64,000 nucleotides of DNA from Micromonospora luteifusca (GTDB taxonomy: Bacteria; Actinomycetota; Actinomycetes; Mycobacteriales; Micromonosporaceae), in assembly GCF_016907275.1 (NCBI RefSeq), contig NZ_JAFBBP010000001.1, forward strand, positions 3,214,001 to 3,278,000, given 5' to 3'. Under the pieces are notes generated by a model. The model had not been told where the DNA came from. It saw nothing but the letters and a program-made list of their open reading frames with translations, and searched no databases. Both the position numbers and the translations under genes were made by a program. Positions 30,285-38,282 of this stretch are shown here, one piece after another. Numbering within the stretch: position 1 is the first letter of the stretch; every line of letters starts with the position of its first letter.

Positions 30285-30803
30285 TCAGCGTTGTCTGCCG
30301 CTGCCGGTGGCGGCGGTTTGCTGCTCAGGGCCGACGTCGTCGCTGCCAGCGGTGGCGCATGGATGCGCGGCGTCACGGACTCGACGCAGCCCGTCCAGAA
30401 GAGCCGCCAGCGCCTCCGGGTCGAGTTGGCCGGTGAACCACTGCTCGATCATCTGCAGATGCCCGGGTAGCGTCTCGTTCAGTCGGGACATCCCGGCGGC
30501 GGTGACCACCGCGTACGAGCTGCGTCGGTCACTCGGACAGGCTCGGCGGGTGAGTAGACCGTCCCGTTCCATCCGGTCCACGACGCGCGTCACGCCGCTG
30601 GTCGACAGCGAGGTTTGCGCCGCGAGGTCGGTCATGCGCAGTTGGTTGCCCGGCGAGCGGGCGAGTCGGGTGATGACCTCGAACTCGACCGCGGAGAGGC
30701 CGTGCTCCTCGAATTGGGCGTTGAACCGGGCTGACAGCCCGGCGTGTGCCTCGAAGAGCAGGCCGACGGCGGTGATCCGAGGATCGTCGAACACGTTGGT
30801 CAC
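30285..30803 (-). CDS. MarR family transcriptional regulator
   Basis: 172 residues; winged HTH (LRMTDLAAQTSLSTSGVTRVVDRMERDGLL at about 55-85, followed by the wing CPSDRRSSYAVVT) with dimerising helices at both ends. GTG start at 30803. Divergent from the yceI gene, 99 bases apart, so it probably controls that promoter. The C-terminal 20 residues are polar and probably disordered. Confidence 0.9.
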   Translation of the reverse strand: MTNVFDDPRITAVGLLFEAHAGLSARFNAQFEEHGLSAVEFEVITRLARSPGNQLRMTDLAAQTSLSTSGVTRVVDRMERDGLLTRRACPSDRRSSYAVVTAAGMSRLNETLPGHLQMIEQWFTGQLDPEALAALLDGLRRVRDAAHPCATAGSDDVGPEQQTAATGSGRQR

Positions 30804-30822
30804 GGGTTCACCCTACCAGTAC

Positions 30823-30852
30823 TTGACACGGGGAATGTTGTTGCGGTTGTAT
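30823..30852 (+). promoter_or_regulatory. Promoter of the YceI family gene
   Basis: TTGACA at 30823-30828 and TTGTAT at 30847-30852, 18 bases apart, 51 bases before the start codon. The -35 lies close to the divergent MarR start, so MarR binding here could switch both genes. Confidence 0.6.
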
Positions 30853-30902
30853 TTGCTTCAGCAGTCGTTGGGCTACTAAACATTCTTCTGGAGGACAGCA
30901 GC

Positions 30903-31484
30903 ATGACCAGCAGCATCGATGCGGTTACCCGCGACTGGGACGGCCTCACCATCCCGACGGCCGGCACCTACGCGCTCGACGTGGCACACAAGCGTGTCGG
31001 CTTCGTTGCCCGGCACATGATGGTCAGCAAGGTTCGTGGTGAGTTCAAGGAGGCGACCGCCACCATCACCGTTGCCGAGGACCCGCTGCAGTCGTCGGTC
31101 GTCGCGACCATTCAGGCCGCCAGCATCGACACCACCCAGGCCGACCGGGACGCACACCTGCGCAGCCCCGAGTTCCTGGAATCCGAGAATTTCCCGACGA
31201 TCGAGTTCCGCAGCACCGGGGTCAAGTCCCGTCGTGGCAGCGAGTTCGTGCTCACCGGCGAGCTGAGCATCAAGGACGTCACCCAGCCGGTCGAGCTGAA
31301 GGTGGAGTTCGAGGGTGTCGGCCGCAGCCCGTTCGGTCAGGACATCTTCGGTTTCTCCGCGAGCACCGAGATCGACCGCGAGGAGTTCGGCCTGACCTGG
31401 AACGTCGCCCTGGAGACCGGCGGCGTGCTGGTCAGCCGCAAGATCAAGATCGAGATCGAGGGCGAGGCCGTCCGCCAGGCCTGA
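30903..31484 (+). CDS. YceI family protein
   Basis: 193 residues with the YceI lipocalin-like beta-barrel pattern: GTYALDVAHKRVGF near residue 20, the STTQADRDAHLRSPEFLESENFPTIEF-type central motif and FGFSASTEIDREEFGLTWN near the C terminus. Family members bind long isoprenoid or amphipathic lipids. No signal peptide, so cytoplasmic, as in many actinobacterial members. Good GGAGG ribosome site eight bases before the ATG. The adjacent divergent MarR gene is the likely regulator. Confidence 0.9.
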   Translation: MTSSIDAVTRDWDGLTIPTAGTYALDVAHKRVGFVARHMMVSKVRGEFKEATATITVAEDPLQSSVVATIQAASIDTTQADRDAHLRSPEFLESENFPTIEFRSTGVKSRRGSEFVLTGELSIKDVTQPVELKVEFEGVGRSPFGQDIFGFSASTEIDREEFGLTWNVALETGGVLVSRKIKIEIEGEAVRQA

Positions 31485-31503
31485 TCCACCCCGGATCGTC
31501 AGT

Positions 31504-31542
31504 ACGCAGGGCCCGCGCCGCACGTTGGCGCGGGCCCTGCGT
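31504..31542 (+). terminator. Strong intrinsic hairpin after yceI
   Basis: Perfect 15-bp stem, 31504-31518 with 31528-31542, around a 9-base loop. The following 237 bases to the next gene contain no other recognisable feature except the GGAGG at 31771-31775. Confidence 0.85.
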
Positions 31543-31779
31543 CGTCTCCGTACCCGACGCCGATGCCGTGGTAATTGTCACGAGTTGTTCGTACCGCCAT
31601 CCGGTCCGGTCGGTCGACGACGGGGTACAGATGGCGCCACGAGCGCGCCCGCTCCGGTCGATGTCGGATCACCGCTGTCGGCCTCTGGCCCGGTCAGGTG
31701 GGCGCTCTTAACGTGGAGGGTTCACAATGCGCTTTCCGGGACGGCAGGATCCCGACCGCGCCGGCCGTCGGGAGGACAC

Positions 31780-33258
31780 ATGGGCAGGGACGTCTCGCAG
31801 GGCGCCTTCACCCGGGACGATCGCGTCCGCTACCGGCAGAAGGTGCGGCGCTGCCTGGACGTCTTCGCCCTGATGCTGGACGACTTCGGGTTCGACGCCG
31901 ACCGGCCAATGACCGGCCTGGAGATCGAGCTCAACCTGGTCGACTCGGCCGCCGAGCCGGCGATGCGCAACGAGGAGATCCTCGCCGACATCGCCGACCC
32001 GCTGTTCCAGACCGAGCTGGGGCAGTTCAACCTCGAACTCAACGCCGAGCCCCGACTGATCGAAGGCACCGGCTTCGCCGACTACGAGCACGACCTGCGC
32101 GGCAGCCTCTCCCGGGCCGACGAGCGCGCGGCCAAGTCCGACGCGAAGATCGTCCTGGTCGGGATCCTGCCCACCCTCACCGAGGGGCACCTGGTCGAGG
32201 ACAACCTCTCCACCAACGAGCGTTACCGAGTGCTCAACGACCAGATCGTCGGCGCCCGCGGCGAGGACATCGAGCTGGACATCCGTGGCGTCGAGCAGTT
32301 GCAGACGCACACCGACTCGATCGCCCCCGAGGCCGCCTGCACCAGCCTCCAGTTCCACCTCCAGGTGGCACCGGACAGCTTCGCCGACTACTGGAACGCG
32401 TCCCAGGCCATCGCCGGTGTGCAGGTGGCGATCGGGGCGAACAGCCCCTTCCTGTACGGACGCCAGCTCTGGGCCGAAACTCGGATCGCCCTGTTCGAGC
32501 AGGCCACCGACACTCGACCGGATGAGCTCAAGGCCCAGGGCGTACGACCCCGGGTGTGGTTCGGCGAGCGCTGGATCACCTCGATCTTCGACCTGTTCGA
32601 GGAGAACGTCCGGTATTTTCCGCCGCTGCTGCCAATCTGCGAAGACGAGGACCCGGTGGAGGTGCTGCACGCCGGCGGTGTGCCGCAACTCGGCGAGCTG
32701 AGGCTGCACAACGGCACGGTCTACCGGTGGAATCGCCCGGTCTACGACATCATGAACGGCCGACCGCACCTGCGGGTGGAGAACCGGGTGCTGCCGGCCG
32801 GTCCGACGGTGGTGGACATGCTCGCCAACGCGGCCTTCTACTTCGGGCTGGCACGAGGGCTGGCGGAGGCGGACCGCCCGATCTGGAGTCAACTCACCTT
32901 CAGCTCCGCCGAGGAAAACTTCCACGCCGCCGCCCGACGTGGCCTCGACGCCTCGCTGCACTGGCCCGGCCTCGGCGACGTGCCGGTCTCCAGGCTGGTG
33001 CTGGAGCGGTTGCTGCCGACCGCCGCGGCCGGCCTGGACGGGTTCGGTGTGGCCCCGGCGCAACGGGACCGCCTGCTCGGCATCATCGAGCAGCGCTGCC
33101 GGACCGGCCGTAACGGTGCCGTCTGGCAGACCGAGGCAGTGTGGGCCGCGGAGCGCCACCACGGCATGGACCGCACGGCAGCCCTGCACCACATGGTCCA
33201 GCGCTACGCCGAACTCCAGCGCGCCAACGAACCCGTCCACACCTGGCCAGTCAACTAA
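31780..33258 (+). CDS. Glutamate-cysteine ligase family protein (GCS2 type)
   Basis: 492 residues of the GCS2 carboxylate-amine ligase family: GLEIELNLVDS near residue 47 (ATP/Mg-binding Glu residues), ELGQFNLELNAEPR, and a late RVENRVLPAGPTVVDM. Typical members make gamma-glutamyl amides. Mycothiol-producing actinobacteria normally lack glutathione, so the product may be another gamma-glutamyl compound (ergothioneine EgtA is a distant relative), and no ergothioneine genes are nearby. ATG 31780 has GGAGG four bases upstream. Stands alone behind a terminator. Confidence 0.82.
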   Translation: MGRDVSQGAFTRDDRVRYRQKVRRCLDVFALMLDDFGFDADRPMTGLEIELNLVDSAAEPAMRNEEILADIADPLFQTELGQFNLELNAEPRLIEGTGFADYEHDLRGSLSRADERAAKSDAKIVLVGILPTLTEGHLVEDNLSTNERYRVLNDQIVGARGEDIELDIRGVEQLQTHTDSIAPEAACTSLQFHLQVAPDSFADYWNASQAIAGVQVAIGANSPFLYGRQLWAETRIALFEQATDTRPDELKAQGVRPRVWFGERWITSIFDLFEENVRYFPPLLPICEDEDPVEVLHAGGVPQLGELRLHNGTVYRWNRPVYDIMNGRPHLRVENRVLPAGPTVVDMLANAAFYFGLARGLAEADRPIWSQLTFSSAEENFHAAARRGLDASLHWPGLGDVPVSRLVLERLLPTAAAGLDGFGVAPAQRDRLLGIIEQRCRTGRNGAVWQTEAVWAAERHHGMDRTAALHHMVQRYAELQRANEPVHTWPVN

Positions 33259-33311
33259 CCCAGAACCCCCACCCACCGCACCCGGCCGCCCGCCCCCTGC
33301 CGCCAGCCCCC

Positions 33312-33372
33312 GTCGATCATGAGGTTGTTGCCACGACACGCCGGGTGGGGTGGCAATAACCTCATGATCGAC
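33312..33372. repeat. Intergenic palindromic element (REP-like)
   Basis: 23-base arms, 33312-33334 and 33350-33372, with a single G-T mismatch and a 15-base spacer. The outer part CGATCATGAGGTT resembles the arms of the element at 22614-22669, and both follow a C-rich tract. Located between convergent genes and followed (33380-33435) by a degenerate GGAGGGCCC-type repeat. Confidence 0.75.
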
Positions 33373-33442
33373 GATGTGGGTCGGGTCCGGAGGGCCCGGA
33401 GGGTCCGGAGGGTTGGGCCCGGAGGGCCCGGTGGGTCGGGGT

Positions 33443-34957
33443 TTAGTCGGTGGTGGGGCGGGTGGGTCGGCGGGTTGCGCGGGTGCGCCGACCGCTGGCC
33501 GTCGGATCCTCCGCTGTTCCTGTTTCGGCAGGGTGGGCTGGACCGGAGAGGTTCGGTTCGGTACGCGGCGCGGGCACCCGCGGTGCGGCGGTGGCCTCGC
33601 CCGGTAGAGGGCCCGTCCCGGTTGTCCGCGGTGCGGCGTCGGCCCTGCCGCGCCGAGGCGCGGTGCCGATCGACGAGGCGGAAGTCGACGGCCCGGAGTC
33701 GCCCCTGTCGACCGGAGCCGGGTTGGCCCGAGCGGTCGGGGTCGGCCCGCCGCCGCCGGTGGCCGAGGTCGAGTCGCTGCGAGTTGCCGAGGTCGAGTCG
33801 CCGCGAGTTGCCGAGGTCGAGTCGCCGCGAGTTGCCGAGGTCGAGTCGCCGCGAGTTGCCGGGGCTGAGTCGCCCTGAGTTGCCGGGGTCGAGCCGGTTT
33901 GAGTTGCCGGGGCCGGGGCGGTCTTCGTGGCCGACGCAGCCGCACTCCGGTCGGCCCGCTCGGCCAGGACGGCGGCCAGCACCGATCCGCCGATACCGGC
34001 CAGCACCGCATACGGGGCGATCAGCTGGGTGGACAGCTGCGCGGGGCCCAGCGTCGACCAGTGCGGCAGAGTGGTCAGGTAGGCGAGCGCGACGAGCACC
34101 GGACCGGCAGCGCCGGAGGCCGCGGCGCCGACGCGGTGCCCGGCCGATCGGGCGGCCCGCCGGGCGGCCAGCGCGCCGATCAGCAGCGCGGGCACGAGTG
34201 CCAACAGCGCGCCGGGCCAGTAGAGCTGGTCGGATATCCAGTAGCGCGGGTGGTCCGGGTCGAGCTGCCAGGTGCCGAGCTGGGCGCCGGTCAGCCCTCG
34301 TCCGACGCGTACCCCGTCGATCACCGAGACCACCGCGAGCAGCCAGAGCCAGGCGGCGGTGGCGGTCACGTTGATCGCCGCAACCCGGGAGCGAAGCGCC
34401 CAGATCGCGACGAGCACGCCAATCAGGATGCCAAGCGTCGCCTGCACCGCGGCCGTCCGTTGTGGTGCTCCGGTGTCTGCTCCGGTGGCGACCCGCGCGG
34501 GTACGGCGATCAGCAGCACGGTGACCAGCCCGCCGATCCCGGCGCCGAGCGCAAGGGCCACCCGCCGCAACAGGTCGCCTCGGCCACGGGTCGGGGCCTC
34601 GACCACCGGTGCTGAGCGCGTGACGGTCGCCGCGGCGCCGGTGACGTGCCCGCCCTGGGTCGGCTGCTCCGGCGAGGTCGCGGCGTCAGGACCCTCCTCG
34701 GATTGCGGCTCGGCCGGCGCTGGTGCGTTGCGTTGGTGTAGCCGCTGCGCGCAGACTGCCCCGAGGACCGTCGAACTGGCGGCGAGCCAGGTGGCCCAGG
34801 CGAGGCCGTCGGCCCAGGCTGTATCGGTGGCACCGGCATCGGTGGGCGTCCACGTGAGAACGCCCAGCCCGTAGCCGAAGCCCAGTTGCGCGGCGCCCGC
34901 GCCGGCAGCGACCCCGATCGCGGTCGCGATCGACACTCCCCAGCCCTGTCTGGCCAT
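33443..34957 (-). CDS. Membrane protein with Ser/Thr-rich repeat tail
   Basis: 504 residues. About seven hydrophobic helices in residues 1-330 (for example WGVSIATAIGVAAGAGA; TAAWLWLLAVVSVI), then a disordered C-terminal tail of about 170 residues rich in Ser, Thr, Pro and Arg. The tail contains octapeptide repeats of the GDSTSATR type encoded by a 24-bp tandem array. Start ATG 34957 (MARQGWG); the open frame continues upstream to 35602 but overlaps the divergent PASTA gene. No family recognised; the PASTA-protein genes next door suggest a cell-envelope setting. Confidence 0.72.
   Translation of the reverse strand: MARQGWGVSIATAIGVAAGAGAAQLGFGYGLGVLTWTPTDAGATDTAWADGLAWATWLAASSTVLGAVCAQRLHQRNAPAPAEPQSEEGPDAATSPEQPTQGGHVTGAAATVTRSAPVVEAPTRGRGDLLRRVALALGAGIGGLVTVLLIAVPARVATGADTGAPQRTAAVQATLGILIGVLVAIWALRSRVAAINVTATAAWLWLLAVVSVIDGVRVGRGLTGAQLGTWQLDPDHPRYWISDQLYWPGALLALVPALLIGALAARRAARSAGHRVGAAASGAAGPVLVALAYLTTLPHWSTLGPAQLSTQLIAPYAVLAGIGGSVLAAVLAERADRSAAASATKTAPAPATQTGSTPATQGDSAPATRGDSTSATRGDSTSATRGDSTSATRSDSTSATGGGGPTPTARANPAPVDRGDSGPSTSASSIGTAPRRGRADAAPRTTGTGPLPGEATAAPRVPAPRTEPNLSGPAHPAETGTAEDPTASGRRTRATRRPTRPTTD
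33765..33908. repeat. 24-bp coding tandem repeat
   Basis: Six units of 24 bases (33765-33788 through 33885-33908); units 1-4 are nearly identical and units 5-6 diverged. In the minus-strand gene they encode eight-residue repeats (ATRGDSTS). Copy number may vary between strains. Confidence 0.9.
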
Positions 34958-35079
34958 GCCGGGCAGCGTAACGTCCCGTCGTCGGTGCGGCGAGTCGCAA
35001 CGACCCGCCGGTATGAACCGCCGGCGCAGCGGATTGGGCGACGGGCGGTACGGTCGCCGGTGATGAGGCGGTGGGCGGC

Positions 35080-35778
35080 ATGACGGACACGAACATGGGC
35101 CAGCAGGATGCCGTTGGCGGCTGGGACGGCGGCGGGCCGGGGCGGGCCAACGTACTGCTCGGTGGTGGGTTGGTCGCTGTGCTGCTCGCCGCGATCGGTG
35201 CGACCGGCGGGTGGCTGCTGGCCGGCGACGGCGACAACCCCTCGGGGGATCCGCTGGCGGTCGCGACCACGGCCGGTCCGCCGACCGGCCGGGCCACCGC
35301 GCCCCGGCCGAGCACCGGCCGGACCACGCCATCGCCCGTCCGGACCTCCGCCACGGCCACCAAGGGGGCCGGCCTGACCGTGCCTCCGGTGGTCGGCACC
35401 GACTTTGTGCAGGCCCGGGACATGCTGCGCAAGCAGCGGCTGGGCTGACAGCTGATCTTCGGTAGCGGCGCGGGTCGTACGGTCGAGAGCGCCGCACCGG
35501 AGGTGGGCGCCGAGGTCGCCCGGGGTACGACCGTGCAACTGCAGGTGGCTGGGCCAGCGCCAGACGCGGAGGTGCCGGACGTGGTCGGAAAGGACTGCGC
35601 AAAGGCCGTCGACGATTTGATCGACGAGGGTCTGTACCCGCGTTACATCAGTGGCCGCAGCGGAAAGGTCGCCAAGCAGGAGCCGGCCGAGGACGGCCCT
35701 GCCCGATGGAACGACGAGGTCAGCATCTGGTGTGGGGCGGGCGCCCCGGACCAGCCGACCACGAAACCCACTTCCTGA
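35080..35778 (+). pseudogene. PASTA-domain membrane protein interrupted by in-frame TGA
   Basis: Frame from ATG 35080 (or GTG 35071): short cytoplasmic part, one transmembrane helix (VLLGGGLVAVLLAAIGATGGWLL region), a Thr/Pro-rich linker, then a PASTA domain starting TVPPVVGTDF. TGA at 35446-35448 (codon 123) cuts the first PASTA domain at a place where Trp (TGG) is expected (LG-stop-QLIF). The same frame then continues without interruption through a second PASTA-like domain (VPDVVGKDCAKAVDDL) to 35778. Either a recent nonsense mutation, read-through, or a sequencing error. Confidence 0.8.
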
Positions 35779-35961
35779 TCTCGCCCCGCGAGCCGATCCT
35801 CGCGACGACCCCGGAAGGCCGCACCAGCCGGATATCGGAGCACCACGTCAGTGCTGGCGTCCGGCGCGGCTCGGCACGCTGATCCCCACCGATGGCGGTG
35901 CGGGCGGCTAGGTTGACGGTCGAGGGCCATGACGCCCGTCCGGTTCGGGAAAGGACGTGCG

Positions 35962-36801
35962 ATGAGCGACGACCGCCAGGAGCCGCCCACCGGCGAGCAC
36001 GACGATGACCGGACCCGCCCCCTGCCACCCGCCAGCGACCGCCCGGAGCCACCGCAACCGGCCCGACCCGCCGCCGAGCCGGATGAAACGGCACCGATCG
36101 GCCGAGATGTCTCGGCTCGCCCCGCCGTGTCCCCCGACGAGACCATGCCGATCGATCGTTCCGCCGCCACTCGACCGGGCCCGCCGGTCGACCGGACGGC
36201 GCGGATACCCGCGGAGCCGTCGGCCTCGCCGTCGTGGTCCGGGCGGGCCGAGGTCCGACCGCCCCGGTCGGCTGAACCCGCCGGGGATTGGTACGTCGAG
36301 GAGCAGGGCGGCCGGCGATGGTGGCTGCCGATCCTCTGGGGTGTTCTCGCGCTGCTGCTCGCCGCACTGCTCGGGGGTGCGCTCTGGTTGGTGCTCTCGA
36401 CGCGGGATGACGACCGGGACGGTCCGGCTTCCACTCCGTCACTCCCGCCAGCCAGCGCCACCAGCGCCGCACCGACCAGCGCATCCCCCTCCTCGGCCGC
36501 GCCGACCAGCGCGACGCCGAGCAGCCCGGCGGCCACCAGCGCGTCGGTCGAGGTGCCGGTGCCACCGCTCGCCGGCCTGCCGCAGGCCACCGCCGAGGGT
36601 CTGCTGGACCGGCTCGGCATTGCCTACCGGGTGGTGTACCGCCCGTCGGAGTTGCCGCCGGGGACTGTGGTGGGCACCGAGCCTCAGACGGGCACGCCGG
36701 TGTCGACCGATGACGAGGTGCTGCTGATCATCTCGCAGGCCCGGCCCTCGACCGGGGTGAGCCCGACCGCGCCGAGCCCGACGTCGTCGAGTACGCCGTG
36801 A
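35962..36801 (+). CDS. Single-pass membrane protein with one PASTA domain
   Basis: 279 residues: a long polar Pro/Arg/Asp-rich cytoplasmic region (about 1-120), transmembrane helix at about 127-150 (WLPILWGVLALLLAALLGGALWL), a Ser/Ala/Thr-rich linker, and an extracellular PASTA domain (about 195-262; VPPLAGLPQATAEGLLDRLGI). PASTA domains bind peptidoglycan fragments or beta-lactams in PknB-type kinases; this protein has no kinase domain. ATG 35962 with AAAGGA upstream. Possible accessory sensor of the envelope; second such gene beside a broken one. Confidence 0.8.
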   Translation: MSDDRQEPPTGEHDDDRTRPLPPASDRPEPPQPARPAAEPDETAPIGRDVSARPAVSPDETMPIDRSAATRPGPPVDRTARIPAEPSASPSWSGRAEVRPPRSAEPAGDWYVEEQGGRRWWLPILWGVLALLLAALLGGALWLVLSTRDDDRDGPASTPSLPPASATSAAPTSASPSSAAPTSATPSSPAATSASVEVPVPPLAGLPQATAEGLLDRLGIAYRVVYRPSELPPGTVVGTEPQTGTPVSTDDEVLLIISQARPSTGVSPTAPSPTSSSTP

Positions 36802-36810
36802 CACCGGCGG

Positions 36811-37272
36811 TCACCACATCCGGCGGCGGGTACCGACCAGGCCGAGGCCGGCCAGCGAGATAGCGAGCCCGAAGATCCCGGACCAGAACAGGGAGCGGCG
36901 GGCGTCCGGCGCGTTGCGCCCCACCGGAGCTGCTTCGGTGAGTTCCTGACTGCCGTCGGACTGGCCGCCGGCACCGCGGCCGGCCACCGGCTCGGTCGGG
37001 TCGGTGACACCAGCGTGGCTGCTCGGGCCGTCGGCGCCGATCCAGTCGGGTTCTTCGTGCACCGATGGACCGTCGTCCGTCGGCGGGTCGGCGTCGACCA
37101 CGGTGATCTCCGGTGCGGGCACCGGTGTGGCCAGCCGGGTGGATGACATCGCCGGGTCGTGGACGAGGACCAGGAGTGTGGCCATCGCCCCGAGGAGGGC
37201 GAGCAGTCCAAATGCGTAGGCGATACGGGAGCGGTGGTGCCGCCGCAGGGCGGGCTGATTGACCATGACCAT
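36811..37272 (-). CDS. Small membrane protein, unknown function
   Basis: 153 residues with two hydrophobic helices, one near the N terminus (about 17-37, YAFGLLALLGAMATLLVLV) and one near the C terminus (about 128-147), separated by an acidic Asp/Glu/Pro-rich loop. Starts at ATG 37272 or ATG 37266. Convergent with the PASTA gene (nine-base gap). No family recognised. Confidence 0.6.
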   Translation of the reverse strand: MVMVNQPALRRHHRSRIAYAFGLLALLGAMATLLVLVHDPAMSSTRLATPVPAPEITVVDADPPTDDGPSVHEEPDWIGADGPSSHAGVTDPTEPVAGRGAGGQSDGSQELTEAAPVGRNAPDARRSLFWSGIFGLAISLAGLGLVGTRRRMW

Positions 37273-37370
37273 CCCAGGGTCAGGGTCCTGGACGCGCGGG
37301 TGGAACAGTGCCGGGGTGGGCGTACCGATTCTATGGCGACGGCACGCCCACCGGCGGCGGATCGGGTCGG

Positions 37371-37655
37371 TCAGCCGACCCGGAGTGGTGTGCGGGTCAC
37401 CGGACGTCGGGCCCGTACGGTGTGGGGGCGGGGCTCGGAGGCTGCCTGCAGTTGCTGCAGCCCGTCCCGCTGGACGAAGATCGACCGTCGGTTGACCGCG
37501 TCGCCCGCGGCGTTCAACTCGTAGCCGTCGAGCCAGAGCCAGCCGTCATAGGTAGGCCAGTCGAGCACCCGGATGACCCGGAACTTGATGGGCCTGAGGA
37601 ACTGGACACTCGCCGCGCGAGTCACGTGCAGTACGTCACCGGTGCGGGGAAGCAC
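37371..37655 (-). CDS. Conserved small protein, unknown function
   Basis: 94 residues from a GTG at 37655 that has GGAG five bases upstream: LPRTGDVLHVTRAASVQF opening, then WPTYDGWLWLDGYELN. The frame stays open to 37949, but the extra N terminus is low-complexity and reads like the shadow of GC-rich non-coding DNA. Compact alternating beta pattern, no membrane helix. Function unknown. Confidence 0.65.
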   Translation of the reverse strand: MLPRTGDVLHVTRAASVQFLRPIKFRVIRVLDWPTYDGWLWLDGYELNAAGDAVNRRSIFVQRDGLQQLQAASEPRPHTVRARRPVTRTPLRVG

Positions 37656-37760
37656 ATGGGCTCCTGGGGAGGGTCGGCCGGCAGCTGCGCCGGCGGTGCC
37701 TGAACGGGGGACGTCTCGGCCGGCGACGGGGTCGTGCCTCGTGAACCGGTGGTGCGGATG

Positions 37761-37811
37761 GTGGTGGTCGGGCCGTACCCCGCTGGTGGCGTGCCGCCAC
37801 CCGACCACCAC
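37761..37811. repeat. Inverted repeat, 12-bp perfect arms
   Basis: Arms 37761-37772 and 37800-37811 around a 27-base spacer that itself has a possible short stem (GGTGGC/GCCACC). Not placed behind any gene end, so unlikely to be a terminator. Confidence 0.5.
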
Positions 37812-38007
37812 CCGGCTGCTTCCGGGAACCGCGCCCGCCGCCGCAGCTTGCCGGCTTGCAGCGGCGAGGTCATTACCCCGGAGCAGGTCTCGGTGTCGAT
37901 GGCCGGGCCCGCGCCGTGCCCGGCTTCCCCGGATCGGTGGGGTCACCACTCCGAGGGAGCGGACGGAGACGCTGAGTGATCCGTGCCATACGGACAGAGT
38001 GCATCAG

Positions 38008-38035
38008 CGACGTGCTTCATGCAAGTTGCACGTCG
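38008..38035. promoter_or_regulatory. Inverted repeat upstream of the DUF5753 regulator gene
   Basis: CGACGTGC (38008-38015) and GCACGTCG (38028-38035) flank TTCATGCAAGTT; the inner part also contains a TGCAAGTTGCA element. A plausible binding site for the downstream HTH protein. Confidence 0.45.
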
Positions 38036-38282
38036 ACTTTTGCCGATACGTGAACGTGTCGCGCGAAAGGCCTATTGAAGCCTTCCGCGTATGGACGGCA
38101 CACTGGGAGCCGGTTTCGCCCGTCGCGGCCGGCCGAGGACCGGCACCACCCCCATCGTCGCGAACGCTCGCCGGTCGACGGTCGCGCCCCCGGCGGGTGT
38201 CACCCAGTGGCGCGTCGACCGGAGGTAGCCCGAGTGGGGTCGAGCAGCCAGCGGCGGGGACCAGTGGCTCACAGGTTGCGCG

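Larger units (their letters stand above)
37656..38282. other. Long intergenic region between divergent genes
   Basis: 627 bases without a convincing gene. It contains two inverted repeats (37761-37811 and 38008-38035), and its right part (about 37990-38090) is less GC-rich than its surroundings, which is where promoters for the DUF5753 regulator gene are most likely. Confidence 0.6.

Noticed and set aside
33380..33435. GGAGGGCCC-type degenerate repeat as a mobile element end
   Set aside because: Short, imperfect and without target-site duplication or transposase; probably simple-sequence drift.
31708..34011. Very long minus-strand open frame opposite the glutamate-cysteine ligase gene
   Set aside because: It is the antisense shadow of a well-supported gene; composition is Arg/Pro/Gly-rich with no domain, and it crosses an intergenic palindrome.
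37656..37949. Longer version of the 94-residue conserved protein
   Set aside because: The extra 98 codons are low-complexity; a GTG with a ribosome site marks a better start at 37655.
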